DNA from: Bacteroidota bacterium
Lineage (GTDB): Bacteria > Bacteroidota > Bacteroidia > Cytophagales > Cyclobacteriaceae
Assembly (NCBI GenBank): GCA_016866235.1
Contig: VGMW01000001.1
Coordinates: forward strand, 861,731-925,730
Length of the DNA stretch: 64,000 bases
Direction of reading: 5' to 3'
Shown here: piece after piece, positions 1 to 9,128 of the stretch
How the letters are laid out: each line of letters opens with the position of its first letter
Position numbering within the stretch: the first letter of the stretch is position 1
Program-made: the position numbers and the translations under genes
Notes under the pieces: generated by a model
Databases searched by the model: none
The model's input: the letters and a program-made list of their open reading frames with translations, nothing else
Told to the model about the DNA's origin: nothing

Positions 1-1111
1 ATGGCCAAATACCTGCCCAAACCAGTGAATTGGCAAGTCCCAGCAGAACTATAAACCAAATAGAAACATGCACAGGATATCCAAGCCACTGAACTTTTTG
101 GTGAAGCGTGAGGGCGCCGATGGTAAACAACAATCCAAGTAAGGTGCAAATCCGAAGTGCAGTGCGCTGTGAAATAACAGAAGGAATAAGCGCAATACCC
201 AACAGGTATCCTGTGATCGTGGCCGTTAAAGTGAACGATGGGAATGCTTTTGCCTCCGGTAGGGTGAGCCCCATTCCTTCAGCATAACTGATTACGGTAT
301 CGATGGAAATGACTTGGGTGCCGACGTGAAAAAAGATTGCAAACGCGCCGAGCACCACATGGGGAAATTCCAAAATACTTTTTTTATGGTCGGCCTGATG
401 CCGTTCATTTTGTTCCTCTGCGGTTTGAATTTCCGGTAAGGGAGAAAAGCGGATGGCCAAGCCAAGCATCATCAGTACGCCGCCCACCACCGCGTATGGA
501 TAAATAACCCTTCGTATGAGTTCATCCAAGGCAGAGGCCTTTGCTGTTTCATCCATCGTTTCAAGGGAGCGAAAGAGATCGGTATCCGTTGCGCGCAACA
601 CCACCGCCGCAAAGATCAATGGTGCCAATATGCCAGCGGTTTTGTTGGCGATGCCCATCAGGCTTAACCTGCGTGCCGCACTTTCTTTTGGTCCAAGGAT
701 GGTGATGTATGGATTGGCAGCCGTTTGCAGGATGGATAACCCGGTGCCCAACGTAAATAAGCCTACAAGAAAAATTCCGTACGTCCGTCCCAGTGCAGCC
801 GGGATGAATAGCAATGCTCCGGCGGACATGATCAGGAAGCCTGTCATGATCCCCTTTTTGAATCCTGTTTTTTTAAGCAATTCCGCAGCGGGAACCGACA
901 TGACCAGATAGGAGATGTAGAATGCAAAGGTGACCAGGTAGCTTTCAACATTTCCTTTGAGTTCACAGGCGATCTTGAAATAGGGAATTAAAATCGCGTT
1001 CACCCACGATACAAATCCGAAGATGAAAAACATGACGGCAATAATGCCGACTGAAATGGTTGTTTGTCGTGGCGTGAGATCTTCCGGCGTGAGAATTTTA
1101 CCTGCGCTCAT
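1..1111 (-). CDS. FucP/GluP-type sugar MFS permease, 3' end cut by window edge
   Basis: Inner-membrane proton-coupled sugar permease of the FucP/glucose-galactose branch of the major facilitator superfamily. Reading the complement from the ATG at 1111 gives about 370 open codons that run off the left edge; the family is usually 410-440 residues, so the last helices are missing. The translation begins MSAGKILTPEDLT, followed by a first helix (MFFIFGFVSWVNAILIPYF). A later segment (GLSILQTAANPYITILGP) carries the QxxANP pattern typical of FucP-like permeases, and the visible end has LVWAGIWP. The start overlaps the stop of the upstream isomerase gene (ATGA), so translation is probably coupled. 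With nagB two genes upstream, an amino sugar such as N-acetylglucosamine is a reasonable substrate guess, but substrate cannot be read from sequence. Confidence 0.88.
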   Translation of the reverse strand, partial: MSAGKILTPEDLTPRQTTISVGIIAVMFFIFGFVSWVNAILIPYFKIACELKGNVESYLVTFAFYISYLVMSVPAAELLKKTGFKKGIMTGFLIMSAGALLFIPAALGRTYGIFLVGLFTLGTGLSILQTAANPYITILGPKESAARRLSLMGIANKTAGILAPLIFAAVVLRATDTDLFRSLETMDETAKASALDELIRRVIYPYAVVGGVLMMLGLAIRFSPLPEIQTAEEQNERHQADHKKSILEFPHVVLGAFAIFFHVGTQVISIDTVISYAEGMGLTLPEAKAFPSFTLTATITGYLLGIALIPSVISQRTALRICTLLGLLFTIGALTLHQKVQWLGYPVHVSIWFIVLLGLANSLVWAGIWP

Positions 1112-1950
1112 CCTTTTTGCGCCAGGGTGTTGGTTAGTGCGCGAAGGTATCCTATCGATTCGCCGATACCTGTATCGGGCCTGCCAGGAACTTCATATTC
1201 CAGACTGCACATACCTGTATAACCCACTCTTTTCACCGTTGAGAAAAAACCCTTCAGATCAATAATTCCTCTGCCCGGTATGGTTGATTTCCCATCCGGT
1301 TTTTGGATGGTTACATCCTTAATATGCATGTCAATTACCCGTTTATGGAAACGCTCCAGCATAATGGCGGGTTGATGGTTGCAACGAAAGGAATGGCCAA
1401 TATCCAGACAGATCCCAATCCGCCTATCCCGGTTTGCGATCTTTTCATGAATGGTATCGATGTCTGGATAGACTTTGTCTTCGGGGCCATGGTTGTGGAT
1501 GGCAATCCGGATGTTTCGATTTTTGACTTCCTCTTCGACCACCTCCAGCACTTCCGGCACGGGCGAACCCACGATCATGCCTACGCCTGCTTTGGCTGCA
1601 TATTGAAAAGCATTTCGGACTTCCTCCTTCGTTTTCATATAGATGACGCCAAGTCCATAGACCTCGATCCCCTCCTTTGCAAATTTGGCTATGATCGTTT
1701 TGCAGGCATCTTCCGTGCAATTCATCGGAAGGTGAAAGTCTTTTAGTGTGATGCGTCTGACACCTGTTTCTTTTAGAATGCGAATAGCCTCATCGGGTTG
1801 GTCCTTATAATAGGCGAAGGAATACCCTGCAATCCCGAGATTGAATTGAAAATTTTGATTGTAGGCCGGGGTGTCTTTTGCAGACAACTGTATTCTGGAC
1901 GATGCGATGGCGGAAAGGGCTGCTGTGGTGATAAACGCTCTTCTGATCAT
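1108..1950 (-). CDS. Sugar phosphate isomerase/epimerase (AP-endonuclease-2-like TIM barrel)
   Basis: A 280-residue protein of the xylose-isomerase-like TIM-barrel family. The N terminus (MIRRAFITTAALSAIASS) resembles an export signal, and members of this family in Bacteroidota are often periplasmic. Likely metal-binding positions are visible: HNHGPED, GICLDIGH, DMHIKDV and SLEYE, in the order expected for the strand ends of the barrel. It likely isomerises or epimerises a sugar or sugar derivative; substrate unknown. Its start shares one base with the nagB stop (TGATG) and its stop overlaps the permease start (ATGA), so three genes form one tightly coupled operon. Confidence 0.88.
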   Translation of the reverse strand: MIRRAFITTAALSAIASSRIQLSAKDTPAYNQNFQFNLGIAGYSFAYYKDQPDEAIRILKETGVRRITLKDFHLPMNCTEDACKTIIAKFAKEGIEVYGLGVIYMKTKEEVRNAFQYAAKAGVGMIVGSPVPEVLEVVEEEVKNRNIRIAIHNHGPEDKVYPDIDTIHEKIANRDRRIGICLDIGHSFRCNHQPAIMLERFHKRVIDMHIKDVTIQKPDGKSTIPGRGIIDLKGFFSTVKRVGYTGMCSLEYEVPGRPDTGIGESIGYLRALTNTLAQKG

Positions 1951-2708
1951 CAGTTTGCTTTTTTCAGGATGGTTGGTGGCAGCAGTGAAGAGGAGTAAGG
2001 ATCAAGATGAAGGTTGCAGTTGAGGTGGTTTCTTAAAATGGAGGCAGGAAAGAGGTTGGATACTGGTTTGGTCATCGTGTTCAGAACGGCCTGTGCTTTT
2101 CGTTGGTCAGGTACAGAACAGATGATGTGTTTTGATTTAAGAATTTGTTTCACGGACATGCTGATCGCCTTCAAAGGCACTTCGTGAATTGTTCTGAACC
2201 ATCCTTCACCCATTTGTTGCTTTCGGCAGGCTTCATCGAGGTCCACGACGATGTAGGGATCATCTGTTTCAAAGTTTGCCGGTGGATCGTTGAATGCCAG
2301 GTGGCCATTTTCACCAATTCCAACCAGGGCGAGGTCGATGTGCACATCTTTGATGGCGTTGTTGAGACGTTTTATTTCATCAGAAATCACCGTCTCACCA
2401 TTGATGAGCCAAGCCTTTTTTACGGCAGGCACTTTTTCAATAAATCTTTCTTTGATGTATTTCCTGAAACTGGCTCGGTGTGAATCAGAAACTCCGATGT
2501 ATTCATCCAGATGAAAAATGGTAACCTTATCCCATGAAATGCCCTCTGCAGCCACCAGTGTTTTTAAAGTTGCAAACTGACTGGTTCCGGTTGCCAGGAT
2601 AATATAGGCTTCATTGTGGGAAGCCAGGGCTGTTCTGATAATCGATGCCGCCTCTTTCCCGGCTTTTTCACCTAATGCTTCGGGCCCTGAGTGGATGAAC
2701 AATTCCAT
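1950..2708 (-). CDS. nagB: Glucosamine-6-phosphate deaminase
   Basis: Cytosolic enzyme of the NagB/6-phosphogluconolactonase fold that converts glucosamine-6-phosphate to fructose-6-phosphate and ammonia. The 252 residues carry the phosphate-binding ATGTS (39-43), LDEY (67-70) with the catalytic Asp68, and GIGENGHLAFND (130-141) with the ring-opening His136. Compared with the E. coli motif GNDGHIAFNE, the first acid is Asn134 and the last Glu is Asp141, so the triad is altered; such variants may be normal in this phylum. It is the first gene of a coupled operon with a sugar isomerase and an MFS permease. A 6-phosphogluconolactonase-like relative is the main alternative. Confidence 0.85.
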   Translation of the reverse strand: MELFIHSGPEALGEKAGKEAASIIRTALASHNEAYIILATGTSQFATLKTLVAAEGISWDKVTIFHLDEYIGVSDSHRASFRKYIKERFIEKVPAVKKAWLINGETVISDEIKRLNNAIKDVHIDLALVGIGENGHLAFNDPPANFETDDPYIVVDLDEACRKQQMGEGWFRTIHEVPLKAISMSVKQILKSKHIICSVPDQRKAQAVLNTMTKPVSNLFPASILRNHLNCNLHLDPYSSSLLPPTILKKAN

Positions 2709-2812
2709 ATATAAGTTTACGACATCATCCGATTATTTCCACGTATTATTTTTTGATCGTGGCTTGATTTAAATTTAACCACCGATTTAAACCCTGTAAG
2801 GCAGTTTTCTGA

Positions 2813-4075
2813 TTATTTCATCCACCGGTTGAACCAATCAAAGGCTTCACGCTGCATGTTTTCATCGAATTTGTGCGGGCCGGGGTGATAGGAACACTTG
2901 TAACGGTCAACTGCTCCGCACTTTTTGAAAATCTCAGTCAGAATTTTGTCTGCTTCCTTCATTTCGGGTAAGGTGTATAGCTCATCTTCTGAGTCGTTCA
3001 ATACCATGGTTGGCAACGGTGCCCGAATGCCATAAATCTCCGGAAAGTCCAGTTCATTGGGCAGGACCGGAACATAGGTCATCCAGGTGTGGGTGTATGA
3101 TTTGTATAGAATCAAATCTTTCCAGGTGGTCATAAATCCGACGCACACCGCACATTGAATCCTTTCATCCAGTCCACCCAAAAAGGCTGTTCGCATACCG
3201 CCGCCTGAAAGACCTGCACAACCCAATCGGGTAGTGTCCACATCTTTCCGTGCGCACAATACATCCAGCGCCCGCTGGTCTTCACTCAGGAATACCCCGG
3301 GCCAGGTGGTGCCTGCACTAAACAACGACTTAGCCATAATATGTTCGTGGTTGCCTGCCCAGGAATTATAAGCATCGATGTTGGTCTGTAACTCCGGATT
3401 GGAATCGGATAATCCCTGCCTTATTTCATCAGGAACATCCTTTAACAGGACCCTTCTGCTTTCAAAAGGGAAGGCGTCTGACACCATCACAACGTACCCA
3501 AGGCGGGCAAGTTCATTGGCCCATGCTCTACCACTGTAATACAACCGTTGATGTTCCTGCATCATCGGATGTTGGTCCCCTTTGAGTCGAACAATTTTAC
3601 GGTGACCAAAATACTTATTTCCGCCATGGTCATGGAGTGCTAACACAGCAGGTAGTTTTCCGGTTGCACCTTCTGGTTTCAGGATAATGGCTTTGGTGGG
3701 TGGACCGTAAGGCAGTTGCCAGCTGATCTCTTCAATGGTAAGCCCGTCATAATTGTACTTGCTCTCAACGACCACGGTTGGTGTGCCAGCGGATGCGGGA
3801 ATTGCCAATCTTTCCAGTACTTTTTTTCTGGCGGTTGATTTCCAGGAGTGGTTGTCCTGATTGGAATCGTTTCGAAAGGAAAGCGATGGTAGTTTCTGGT
3901 CGATCAGGGATGCGGCCCACGAGCCGTAGGCTCCGATTAGACTGGTTTTTTCTTCCATGGCTGTAAGATTTTTTGCTGTTAAGGGAGTGGTTATGCCTGC
4001 TGCTTGAAGGGTGGGGATAGCTAAAAGTGCTGAGCCTGTTGATTTCAGAAAATTTCGCCTGCTTGCCCTGTTCAT
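2813..4075 (-). CDS. Tat-exported alpha/beta hydrolase (acetyl-esterase/dienelactone-hydrolase type)
   Basis: A 420-residue exported hydrolase. I chose the ATG at 4075 because it starts MNRASRRNFLKS, a clean twin-arginine signal; the frame is open for 28 more codons upstream (to 4159) without signal character. The fold is alpha/beta hydrolase: an oxyanion-region motif LHDHGGNKYFG, the nucleophile elbow GLSGGG (Ser about residue 290) and a C-terminal GPHKFDE that supplies the histidine. This resembles the large Bacteroidota/Planctomycetes family annotated as dienelactone hydrolase or acetyl xylan esterase. It likely de-esterifies a carbohydrate or small ester in the periplasm. It reads in the same direction as nagB but about 105 bp upstream of it, so co-transcription is possible. 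Confidence 0.85.
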   Translation of the reverse strand: MNRASRRNFLKSTGSALLAIPTLQAAGITTPLTAKNLTAMEEKTSLIGAYGSWAASLIDQKLPSLSFRNDSNQDNHSWKSTARKKVLERLAIPASAGTPTVVVESKYNYDGLTIEEISWQLPYGPPTKAIILKPEGATGKLPAVLALHDHGGNKYFGHRKIVRLKGDQHPMMQEHQRLYYSGRAWANELARLGYVVMVSDAFPFESRRVLLKDVPDEIRQGLSDSNPELQTNIDAYNSWAGNHEHIMAKSLFSAGTTWPGVFLSEDQRALDVLCARKDVDTTRLGCAGLSGGGMRTAFLGGLDERIQCAVCVGFMTTWKDLILYKSYTHTWMTYVPVLPNELDFPEIYGIRAPLPTMVLNDSEDELYTLPEMKEADKILTEIFKKCGAVDRYKCSYHPGPHKFDENMQREAFDWFNRWMK

Positions 4076-4230
4076 ACTCCGGAAGTTAATCCAAAAATCC
4101 ATTAGCGGGAAGGCGTGGAGTACGTAGGTGTGACGGTTACGGATTGGAATAGGTGTCATGTAATGGGATCTGACACGGAATATTTGGGCACGTCTATTAC
4201 TTAGGGCATTATTTTAAACGCCCACGAAAT

Positions 4231-4312
4231 GTCGGGTGTTGTCACTCGACTTTATTTCATTCTTGTTAGTTAATGCTGTACGTATTCCATGTCAGGTGTT
4301 GTCACCTGACAT
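4231..4312. repeat. Pair of REP-like hairpins in a 343-bp intergenic region
   Basis: Two related inverted repeats lie exactly 60 bp apart. The first has arms 4231-4238 and 4243-4250 (GTCGGGTG and CACTCGAC, one G-T pair). The second has perfect 10-bp arms 4289-4298 and 4303-4312 (ATGTCAGGTG and CACCTGACAT). Both share the same TTGT loop. There is no T-run after either, so they are not simple terminators. This fits a small REP/RAYT-type repetitive element between the divergent hydrolase and sugar dehydrogenase genes. The rest of 4076-4418 shows nothing else recognisable. Confidence 0.6.
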
Positions 4313-4418
4313 CATTCTATCTATTGGATATTAGGTAAATTGCAGGCAGTAAAATAGTTTCTCAAAAAAATATTCTTGCCAATTAATCGAAGATTTAATT
4401 AGCCATTTTCCCCAGTCA

Positions 4419-5546
4419 ATGAAGTGCAAAGATTTTTGGTTTGGTATTATGCTGCTGGTTTTTACTTCCTGTGAAAATCCAGACGACACCGTATTAACCA
4501 CCGTTGAGCCGCAAATCGAAACATCGACGGTAATCAACGGATTTGAAATCATCTGGGGAATGGATGTTCTTCCAAATGGCGACCTAATCTTTGGTGAGAA
4601 ACGTGGTAAAATGTACCTGCTCAAAAACAATCAAACCAGCCCGATTGAAATTTCAGGCGTCCCTACTGTCGATGCAGGCGGGCAAGGTGGATTGTTGGAC
4701 ATTCGGGTTCATCCTGAGTATTCAAAAAATGGTTGGATCTATTTTTCTTACACCGCCAGCACGCCTTACCACACCTTGAAGCTGAGTCGCTTTAGGTTGG
4801 TAAACGATCAAATCGAAAGTCTTCAGAACATCTATACCGCAACTGGCCCCGGCGGTCACAATGGAAGCAGGATTCTTTTTGACAGAAATAATTTTTTATA
4901 CCTCAGCATTGGTGAAGGTCCCTCAACTGGAGGTGGTGCATCCAATACCAATAAAAATGCTTCAGACCCCACCTCACCATGGGGTAAAATCCATCGCTTC
5001 TTCGATCAAGGTGGATTTCCGACGACCAATCCTGTTCTCCCGGGTAATGCATCGTTCAATTCCATATTCAGCTACGGTCACCGCAATCCTCAAGGGCTGG
5101 CACTGGATCCTATCACAGGTCAGGTTTATTCCACAGAGCACGGACCTAAGGGTGGAGATGAGATCAACCTTATCCAACCTGGAGCCAATTATGGTTGGCC
5201 CCAGTTTTCCCTTGGTATCAATTATGACGGTTCTGTAATTTCTGACAGTCACAGTCAGGCTGGAATCACTGCGCCGATTTATTCCTGGTCGCCATCGATT
5301 GGAACTTGTGGTATGACATTTATTAAAGGAAATAAATTCAAATCCTGGTCTGGAAATTTATTGGTTGCCGGATTGGCATCCCAAAAGCTTCATCGTTGCG
5401 TGATGAAAAACAATCAAGTTACAGGTGAATTTATTTTACTGGAAGGATTGGGTAGGGTTCGTAATGTCATACAGGCACCTGATGAGTCCATCTATGTTTC
5501 AGTTGAAGGTCCAGGCAGGATTTTAAAAATTACCCCGATTCCATAG
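4419..5546 (+). CDS. PQQ-dependent sugar dehydrogenase lipoprotein (GSDH/Hhip-like beta-propeller)
   Basis: A 375-residue six-bladed beta-propeller of the soluble glucose/sorbosone dehydrogenase family. The N terminus has a short hydrophobic stretch ending in FTSC with Cys18, so it is likely a lipoprotein anchored at the outer or inner membrane. Family signatures include WGMDVLPNGDLIFGEK, the DPTSPWGKI segment, YGHRNPQGLALD, and STEHGPKGGDE followed by NLIQPGANYGWP. These proteins oxidise sugars or related polyols outside the cytoplasm with PQQ as cofactor; the true substrate is not known. It stands alone between the REP-like hairpins and the Gfo/Idh cluster. Confidence 0.9.
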   Translation: MKCKDFWFGIMLLVFTSCENPDDTVLTTVEPQIETSTVINGFEIIWGMDVLPNGDLIFGEKRGKMYLLKNNQTSPIEISGVPTVDAGGQGGLLDIRVHPEYSKNGWIYFSYTASTPYHTLKLSRFRLVNDQIESLQNIYTATGPGGHNGSRILFDRNNFLYLSIGEGPSTGGGASNTNKNASDPTSPWGKIHRFFDQGGFPTTNPVLPGNASFNSIFSYGHRNPQGLALDPITGQVYSTEHGPKGGDEINLIQPGANYGWPQFSLGINYDGSVISDSHSQAGITAPIYSWSPSIGTCGMTFIKGNKFKSWSGNLLVAGLASQKLHRCVMKNNQVTGEFILLEGLGRVRNVIQAPDESIYVSVEGPGRILKITPIP

Positions 5547-5650
5547 CCAAAAACCTTCAAGAGGTCCTTTTGTTCCTACAGGCTTTCCGCTTCCACCTTT
5601 TTACTTGAAGGACTCAATTTTTATCCTGATCTTCCTTTCCCAAATTCACC

Positions 5651-6991
5651 ATGAACCAAAATCTTTCCCGCAGAAAATTTCTTTCTGCCGTTACCATTTC
5701 ATCGACCGCATACCTGATGTCGCCCTCCGCCTTGGCATTTGAGCGCATCGTCAATCAAAAAGCCGCCGCGAAAATCAAAGTAGCGGTCATGGGTGTCAAC
5801 GGCAGAGGCCTAGCCTTGGTTCAGGCGTTTGCCGCCAACCCTGTTGCAGAGGTCACCTGGATTTGCGATGTAGACAGCCGCGCGCTGAGTGGGGCCATCC
5901 AGGCAGCCAGGTCCGCTGGACAATCCAGCGTACCCAATACCACCGATGATTTCAGAAAGGCACTCGACGATCGATCCGTCGACGCACTGGTTATCGCAGC
6001 GCCAGACCATTGGCATACGCCGGCCGCACTCCTTGGATTGAAGGCAGGCAAACATATTTATGTAGAAAAACCCGGAAGCCACAATCCTGCAGAAGGTGAG
6101 TTGCTCGTTCAGGCCGCCAATCGATACCAGAAAAAAGTTCAACTTGGGAATCAAAGGCGCTCGTGGCCCCGTGTCGGTGAAGCCATTGCTGAGCTTCAAT
6201 CCGGTTCCATCGGTAAGGTCGACTTTGCGCGGGTATGGTACACCAATAATCGCCCCTCCATCGGCATTGGGAAAAATTTGCCAGTTCCTGAATGGCTCAA
6301 TTATGATTTGTGGCAAGGACCGGCACCCCGGTGCGCCTTTAAAGACAACCTCATTCATTACAACTGGCACTGGCATTGGAACTGGGGCACAGGCGAACTG
6401 CTGAACAATGGCACCCATTTTATGGATCTCGCCCGCTGGGGTATGAATGTCAATTATCCGACATCTGTTTATTCCACCGGAGGGAGATTTCAATTTCAGG
6501 ATGATTGGGAAACGCCCGACACCCAAACAGCTACCTACCGGTTTGCTGACGGAAAAATAATCCAATGGGAGGGGAGAAGCTGCAACCCAAAAGCCATCAA
6601 CGAGATGGGTTCTGGTGTTTCCTTTCACGGTACCCAGGGCTCGCTGGAAATCCGGGACAACAGTTATCGTGTATACAATCAGAAAGGTGAAATGATTCGT
6701 AAGATCGATTCTGGCACCAACACCGTTGTCGGTCAAACCGGCCCTGGATTTGATTTTGATAAAGACCACGTCACCAATTTTCTGGAAGCGATTCAAAGTG
6801 GCGCTCGACTTAATTCGCCCATTCAGGAGTGTAATAAAAGTGTGCTGCTGTGTCACCTTGGAAACATCTCCTACCGTTCAGGTACAGCATTAACTTGTGA
6901 TCCTGACGCTGGGAAAATCATCAATAACCCCGAAGCCATGAAATACTGGACACGCGAGTATCAACCGGGGTGGGAACCTAAAATCGGATAA
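5651..6991 (+). CDS. Gfo/Idh/MocA-family oxidoreductase, Tat-exported (first of pair)
   Basis: A 446-residue NAD(P)-dependent oxidoreductase. The Tat signal is clear (LSRRKFLSAV near residues 5-14). The Rossmann loop is VMGVNGRG (46-53), followed by CDVDSR and the catalytic EKPGSH with Lys140. Family members oxidise or rearrange sugars and include GH109-type glycosidases that use tightly bound NAD; bound cofactor would explain a periplasmic location. The stop is two bases from the next gene's start. With that second Gfo/Idh gene, a membrane acyltransferase, a deacetylase and a symporter it forms a plus-strand sugar cluster (5651-13474). Confidence 0.92.
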   Translation: MNQNLSRRKFLSAVTISSTAYLMSPSALAFERIVNQKAAAKIKVAVMGVNGRGLALVQAFAANPVAEVTWICDVDSRALSGAIQAARSAGQSSVPNTTDDFRKALDDRSVDALVIAAPDHWHTPAALLGLKAGKHIYVEKPGSHNPAEGELLVQAANRYQKKVQLGNQRRSWPRVGEAIAELQSGSIGKVDFARVWYTNNRPSIGIGKNLPVPEWLNYDLWQGPAPRCAFKDNLIHYNWHWHWNWGTGELLNNGTHFMDLARWGMNVNYPTSVYSTGGRFQFQDDWETPDTQTATYRFADGKIIQWEGRSCNPKAINEMGSGVSFHGTQGSLEIRDNSYRVYNQKGEMIRKIDSGTNTVVGQTGPGFDFDKDHVTNFLEAIQSGARLNSPIQECNKSVLLCHLGNISYRSGTALTCDPDAGKIINNPEAMKYWTREYQPGWEPKIG

Positions 6992-6993
6992 CG

Positions 6994-7965
6994 ATGCAAA
7001 AACAATCACGTCGGAAATTCATCAAAGCCTCAGCGGTAATGATGTCAGCAACTGCGCTTCCTGTCTACGCTTTGCCCAATGACTCCATCAGGGTTGGGAT
7101 TGTTGGGCTAGACACATCTCACTCACCTGCTTTTGCTGAATTGTTTTCCTCCGGCAAACCAGGTTTTGAAGGCTTTAAGGTGGTTGCAGCTTGTGCGAAA
7201 GGTAGCGACGACATACCCAGTTCTGTAAACAGGATTCCGGAATACACTGAAAAAGTAAAAAAGTTTGGTGTGGAAATCGTCCCTTCGGTAGCTGATGTAA
7301 TTCGTAAATCGGATGTGGTCTTATTGGAGACCAACGACGGAAGGCCACACCTGAAGCAAGCTTCAGAGATTATTCAGGCCGGTAAAAAGTTATTTATCGA
7401 TAAGCCCGTTGCTGCCTCCTTGAAAGAGGTTAAATCCATTTATGCAGAGGCTGAAAAATATAAGGTTCCTGTTTTTTCTTCTTCATCCCTCCGTTATCTA
7501 CCTGTGGCACAAGAGGTTCGATATCAAAATCGGATTGGTAAAGTGTTGGCTTGTGACGCCTACAGCCCGGCGACACTTGAGCCCACCCATCCCGATTTGT
7601 TCTGGTATGGAATTCATGGTGTTGAAATTTTATTCACCGTCATGGGCTCCGGTTGCGCAACCGTTCAGCGTACCACCACGCAAGACACTGAGCTGGTGGT
7701 TGGAAAATGGAACGATGGAAGAATAGGCACCTTTCGAGGTATGCGCAGCGGGAAGCATGATTACGGAGGCATCGCCTTCGGGACCGATGGAAATCTATCC
7801 TTGGGAAGTTTTGAAGGCTATGAGCCACTCGCAAAAAAAATAGCAGAATTTTTCCGTTCAGGTATACCGCCTGTACAGCCTGCAGAAACCATAGAGATTT
7901 ACGCTTTCATGGATGCTGCGGATCGAAGCAAGCAGGCGGGCGGATCAGTTGTTTCACTTTCTTAG
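6994..7965 (+). CDS. Gfo/Idh/MocA-family oxidoreductase, Tat-exported (second of pair)
   Basis: A 323-residue relative of the preceding gene, not a duplicate: only the fold and signal type are shared. It has a Tat signal (QSRRKFIKAS), a Rossmann segment VGIVGLDTSHS and an IDKPVAAS motif with Lys137. The usual GxGxxG loop is replaced by GLDTSH, seen in a divergent Gfo/Idh branch, so cofactor binding may differ. It likely acts on the same exported sugar substrate as its neighbour. The downstream acyltransferase starts 10 bp after the stop, which supports one operon. Confidence 0.88.
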   Translation: MQKQSRRKFIKASAVMMSATALPVYALPNDSIRVGIVGLDTSHSPAFAELFSSGKPGFEGFKVVAACAKGSDDIPSSVNRIPEYTEKVKKFGVEIVPSVADVIRKSDVVLLETNDGRPHLKQASEIIQAGKKLFIDKPVAASLKEVKSIYAEAEKYKVPVFSSSSLRYLPVAQEVRYQNRIGKVLACDAYSPATLEPTHPDLFWYGIHGVEILFTVMGSGCATVQRTTTQDTELVVGKWNDGRIGTFRGMRSGKHDYGGIAFGTDGNLSLGSFEGYEPLAKKIAEFFRSGIPPVQPAETIEIYAFMDAADRSKQAGGSVVSLS

Positions 7966-7975
7966 CCAATTTCCA

Positions 7976-9082
7976 ATGACAACATCAACCACTTCACGGT
8001 TACTTTCTCTTGATGTTTTCAGAGGAATGATCATGGTGCTGCTGATGATGGAAAGCACAAGGCTTTACGATCATCTTCTCTCATTCATTCCTTCAGAGAC
8101 TCCACTTCATCTTTTTTTCACTCAGTTCACCCACCATCCATGGAATGGATTGCGCTTTTGGGATCTGATTCAACCCGGATTCATGTTCATTGCCGGAACA
8201 GCTTTGGCTTTATCCCTGATCAAGCAGGAGGGACTTGGAGTTTCCTGGAACACGCGCTTCTCAAAAGTGCTTCGTCGTTCAGGTTGGTTGTTTTTCTGGG
8301 GAGTTCTGGATTATGCAGTTCGTGATCATGGATTATCCTTTGAACTGTGGGACGTACTAACCCAACTTTCATTTACGACGCTCGTTGCGTTTTTGATTTT
8401 TAACTTTTCGCTCTCTGCCCAACTCACCATAAGCTTTGCGCTGCTTCTAATGACCGAAGTCCTGTACCGTTTCACTGGATTCCCCGACTTTGATCAACCA
8501 TTCGTAGACCAACACAACTTCGGCAACTACATGGATTTGGTCCTGATGAATAAAATAAATTCGGGCGGTTGGGTTGCCATCAATTGCCTGCCCACAGCCG
8601 CTCACACCATCTGGGGTGCAATGGCAGGTAAATGGCTTCTTTCTCAAAAGTCCACCAATGAAATTCTTAAACCAATGATTGTCCTTGGTCTTATCTTTCT
8701 TTTTTCTGGGTATGTCCTTGATTTCGCAGGTGTAACGCCCATCATAAAAAGAATTGCCACTTCCTCTTTTACGCTTGTTTCCGGTGGTTGGTGTATTCTG
8801 TTTCTAACTGGTTTTTATTGGTGGATTGATGTAAGAAATCACCGCAGCGGCTGGTCATTTTTTACCATCGTTGGCATGAACTCCTTGTTCATCTACCTGT
8901 TTTTTGAAATTGTTGGTAACCGATGGTTTACCGAGTATCTCACCACCATCGTGACGGGTCTAATGTTACCCATTAACCTGCCTGAATGGTTGTCGCTCAT
9001 TACCGCTTCACTGGTTATTTTTGCTGTTGAATGGAAAATGTGTCAGTTTCTCTTTCGGAAAGGAATATTTTTCAAAATCTGA
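7976..9082 (+). CDS. HGSNAT/DUF5009-like membrane acyltransferase
   Basis: A polytopic membrane protein of about 368 residues. I chose the ATG at 7976 because it places SLDVFRGM, the hallmark of the heparan-alpha-glucosaminide N-acetyltransferase/DUF5009 family, at residues 11-18; an in-frame upstream start at 7913 would overlap the previous gene. Around ten hydrophobic helices follow, with WDLIQPGFMFIAG and NCLPTAAHTIWGA as recognisable segments. Family knowledge: the human enzyme moves an acetyl group from cytosolic acetyl-CoA across the membrane onto glucosamine residues. Here it sits just upstream of a PIG-L deacetylase, so a role in amino-sugar acylation is an inference worth testing. 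Confidence 0.85.
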   Translation: MTTSTTSRLLSLDVFRGMIMVLLMMESTRLYDHLLSFIPSETPLHLFFTQFTHHPWNGLRFWDLIQPGFMFIAGTALALSLIKQEGLGVSWNTRFSKVLRRSGWLFFWGVLDYAVRDHGLSFELWDVLTQLSFTTLVAFLIFNFSLSAQLTISFALLLMTEVLYRFTGFPDFDQPFVDQHNFGNYMDLVLMNKINSGGWVAINCLPTAAHTIWGAMAGKWLLSQKSTNEILKPMIVLGLIFLFSGYVLDFAGVTPIIKRIATSSFTLVSGGWCILFLTGFYWWIDVRNHRSGWSFFTIVGMNSLFIYLFFEIVGNRWFTEYLTTIVTGLMLPINLPEWLSLITASLVIFAVEWKMCQFLFRKGIFFKI

Positions 9083-9128
9083 TTGAACGTCACACCGACA
9101 TGCTGATATTTTTTACCGCTAATTCTCA

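Noticed and set aside
5554-5611. Inverted repeat CCTTCAAG/CTTGAAGG after the sugar dehydrogenase gene
   Set aside because: The arms are 42 bp apart and no T-run follows, so neither a terminator nor a convincing operator.
5810-6856. Open frame of 348 codons antisense to the first Gfo/Idh gene
   Set aside because: It runs opposite a clear Gfo/Idh gene, has no recognisable domain, and its composition follows from the codon bias of that gene.
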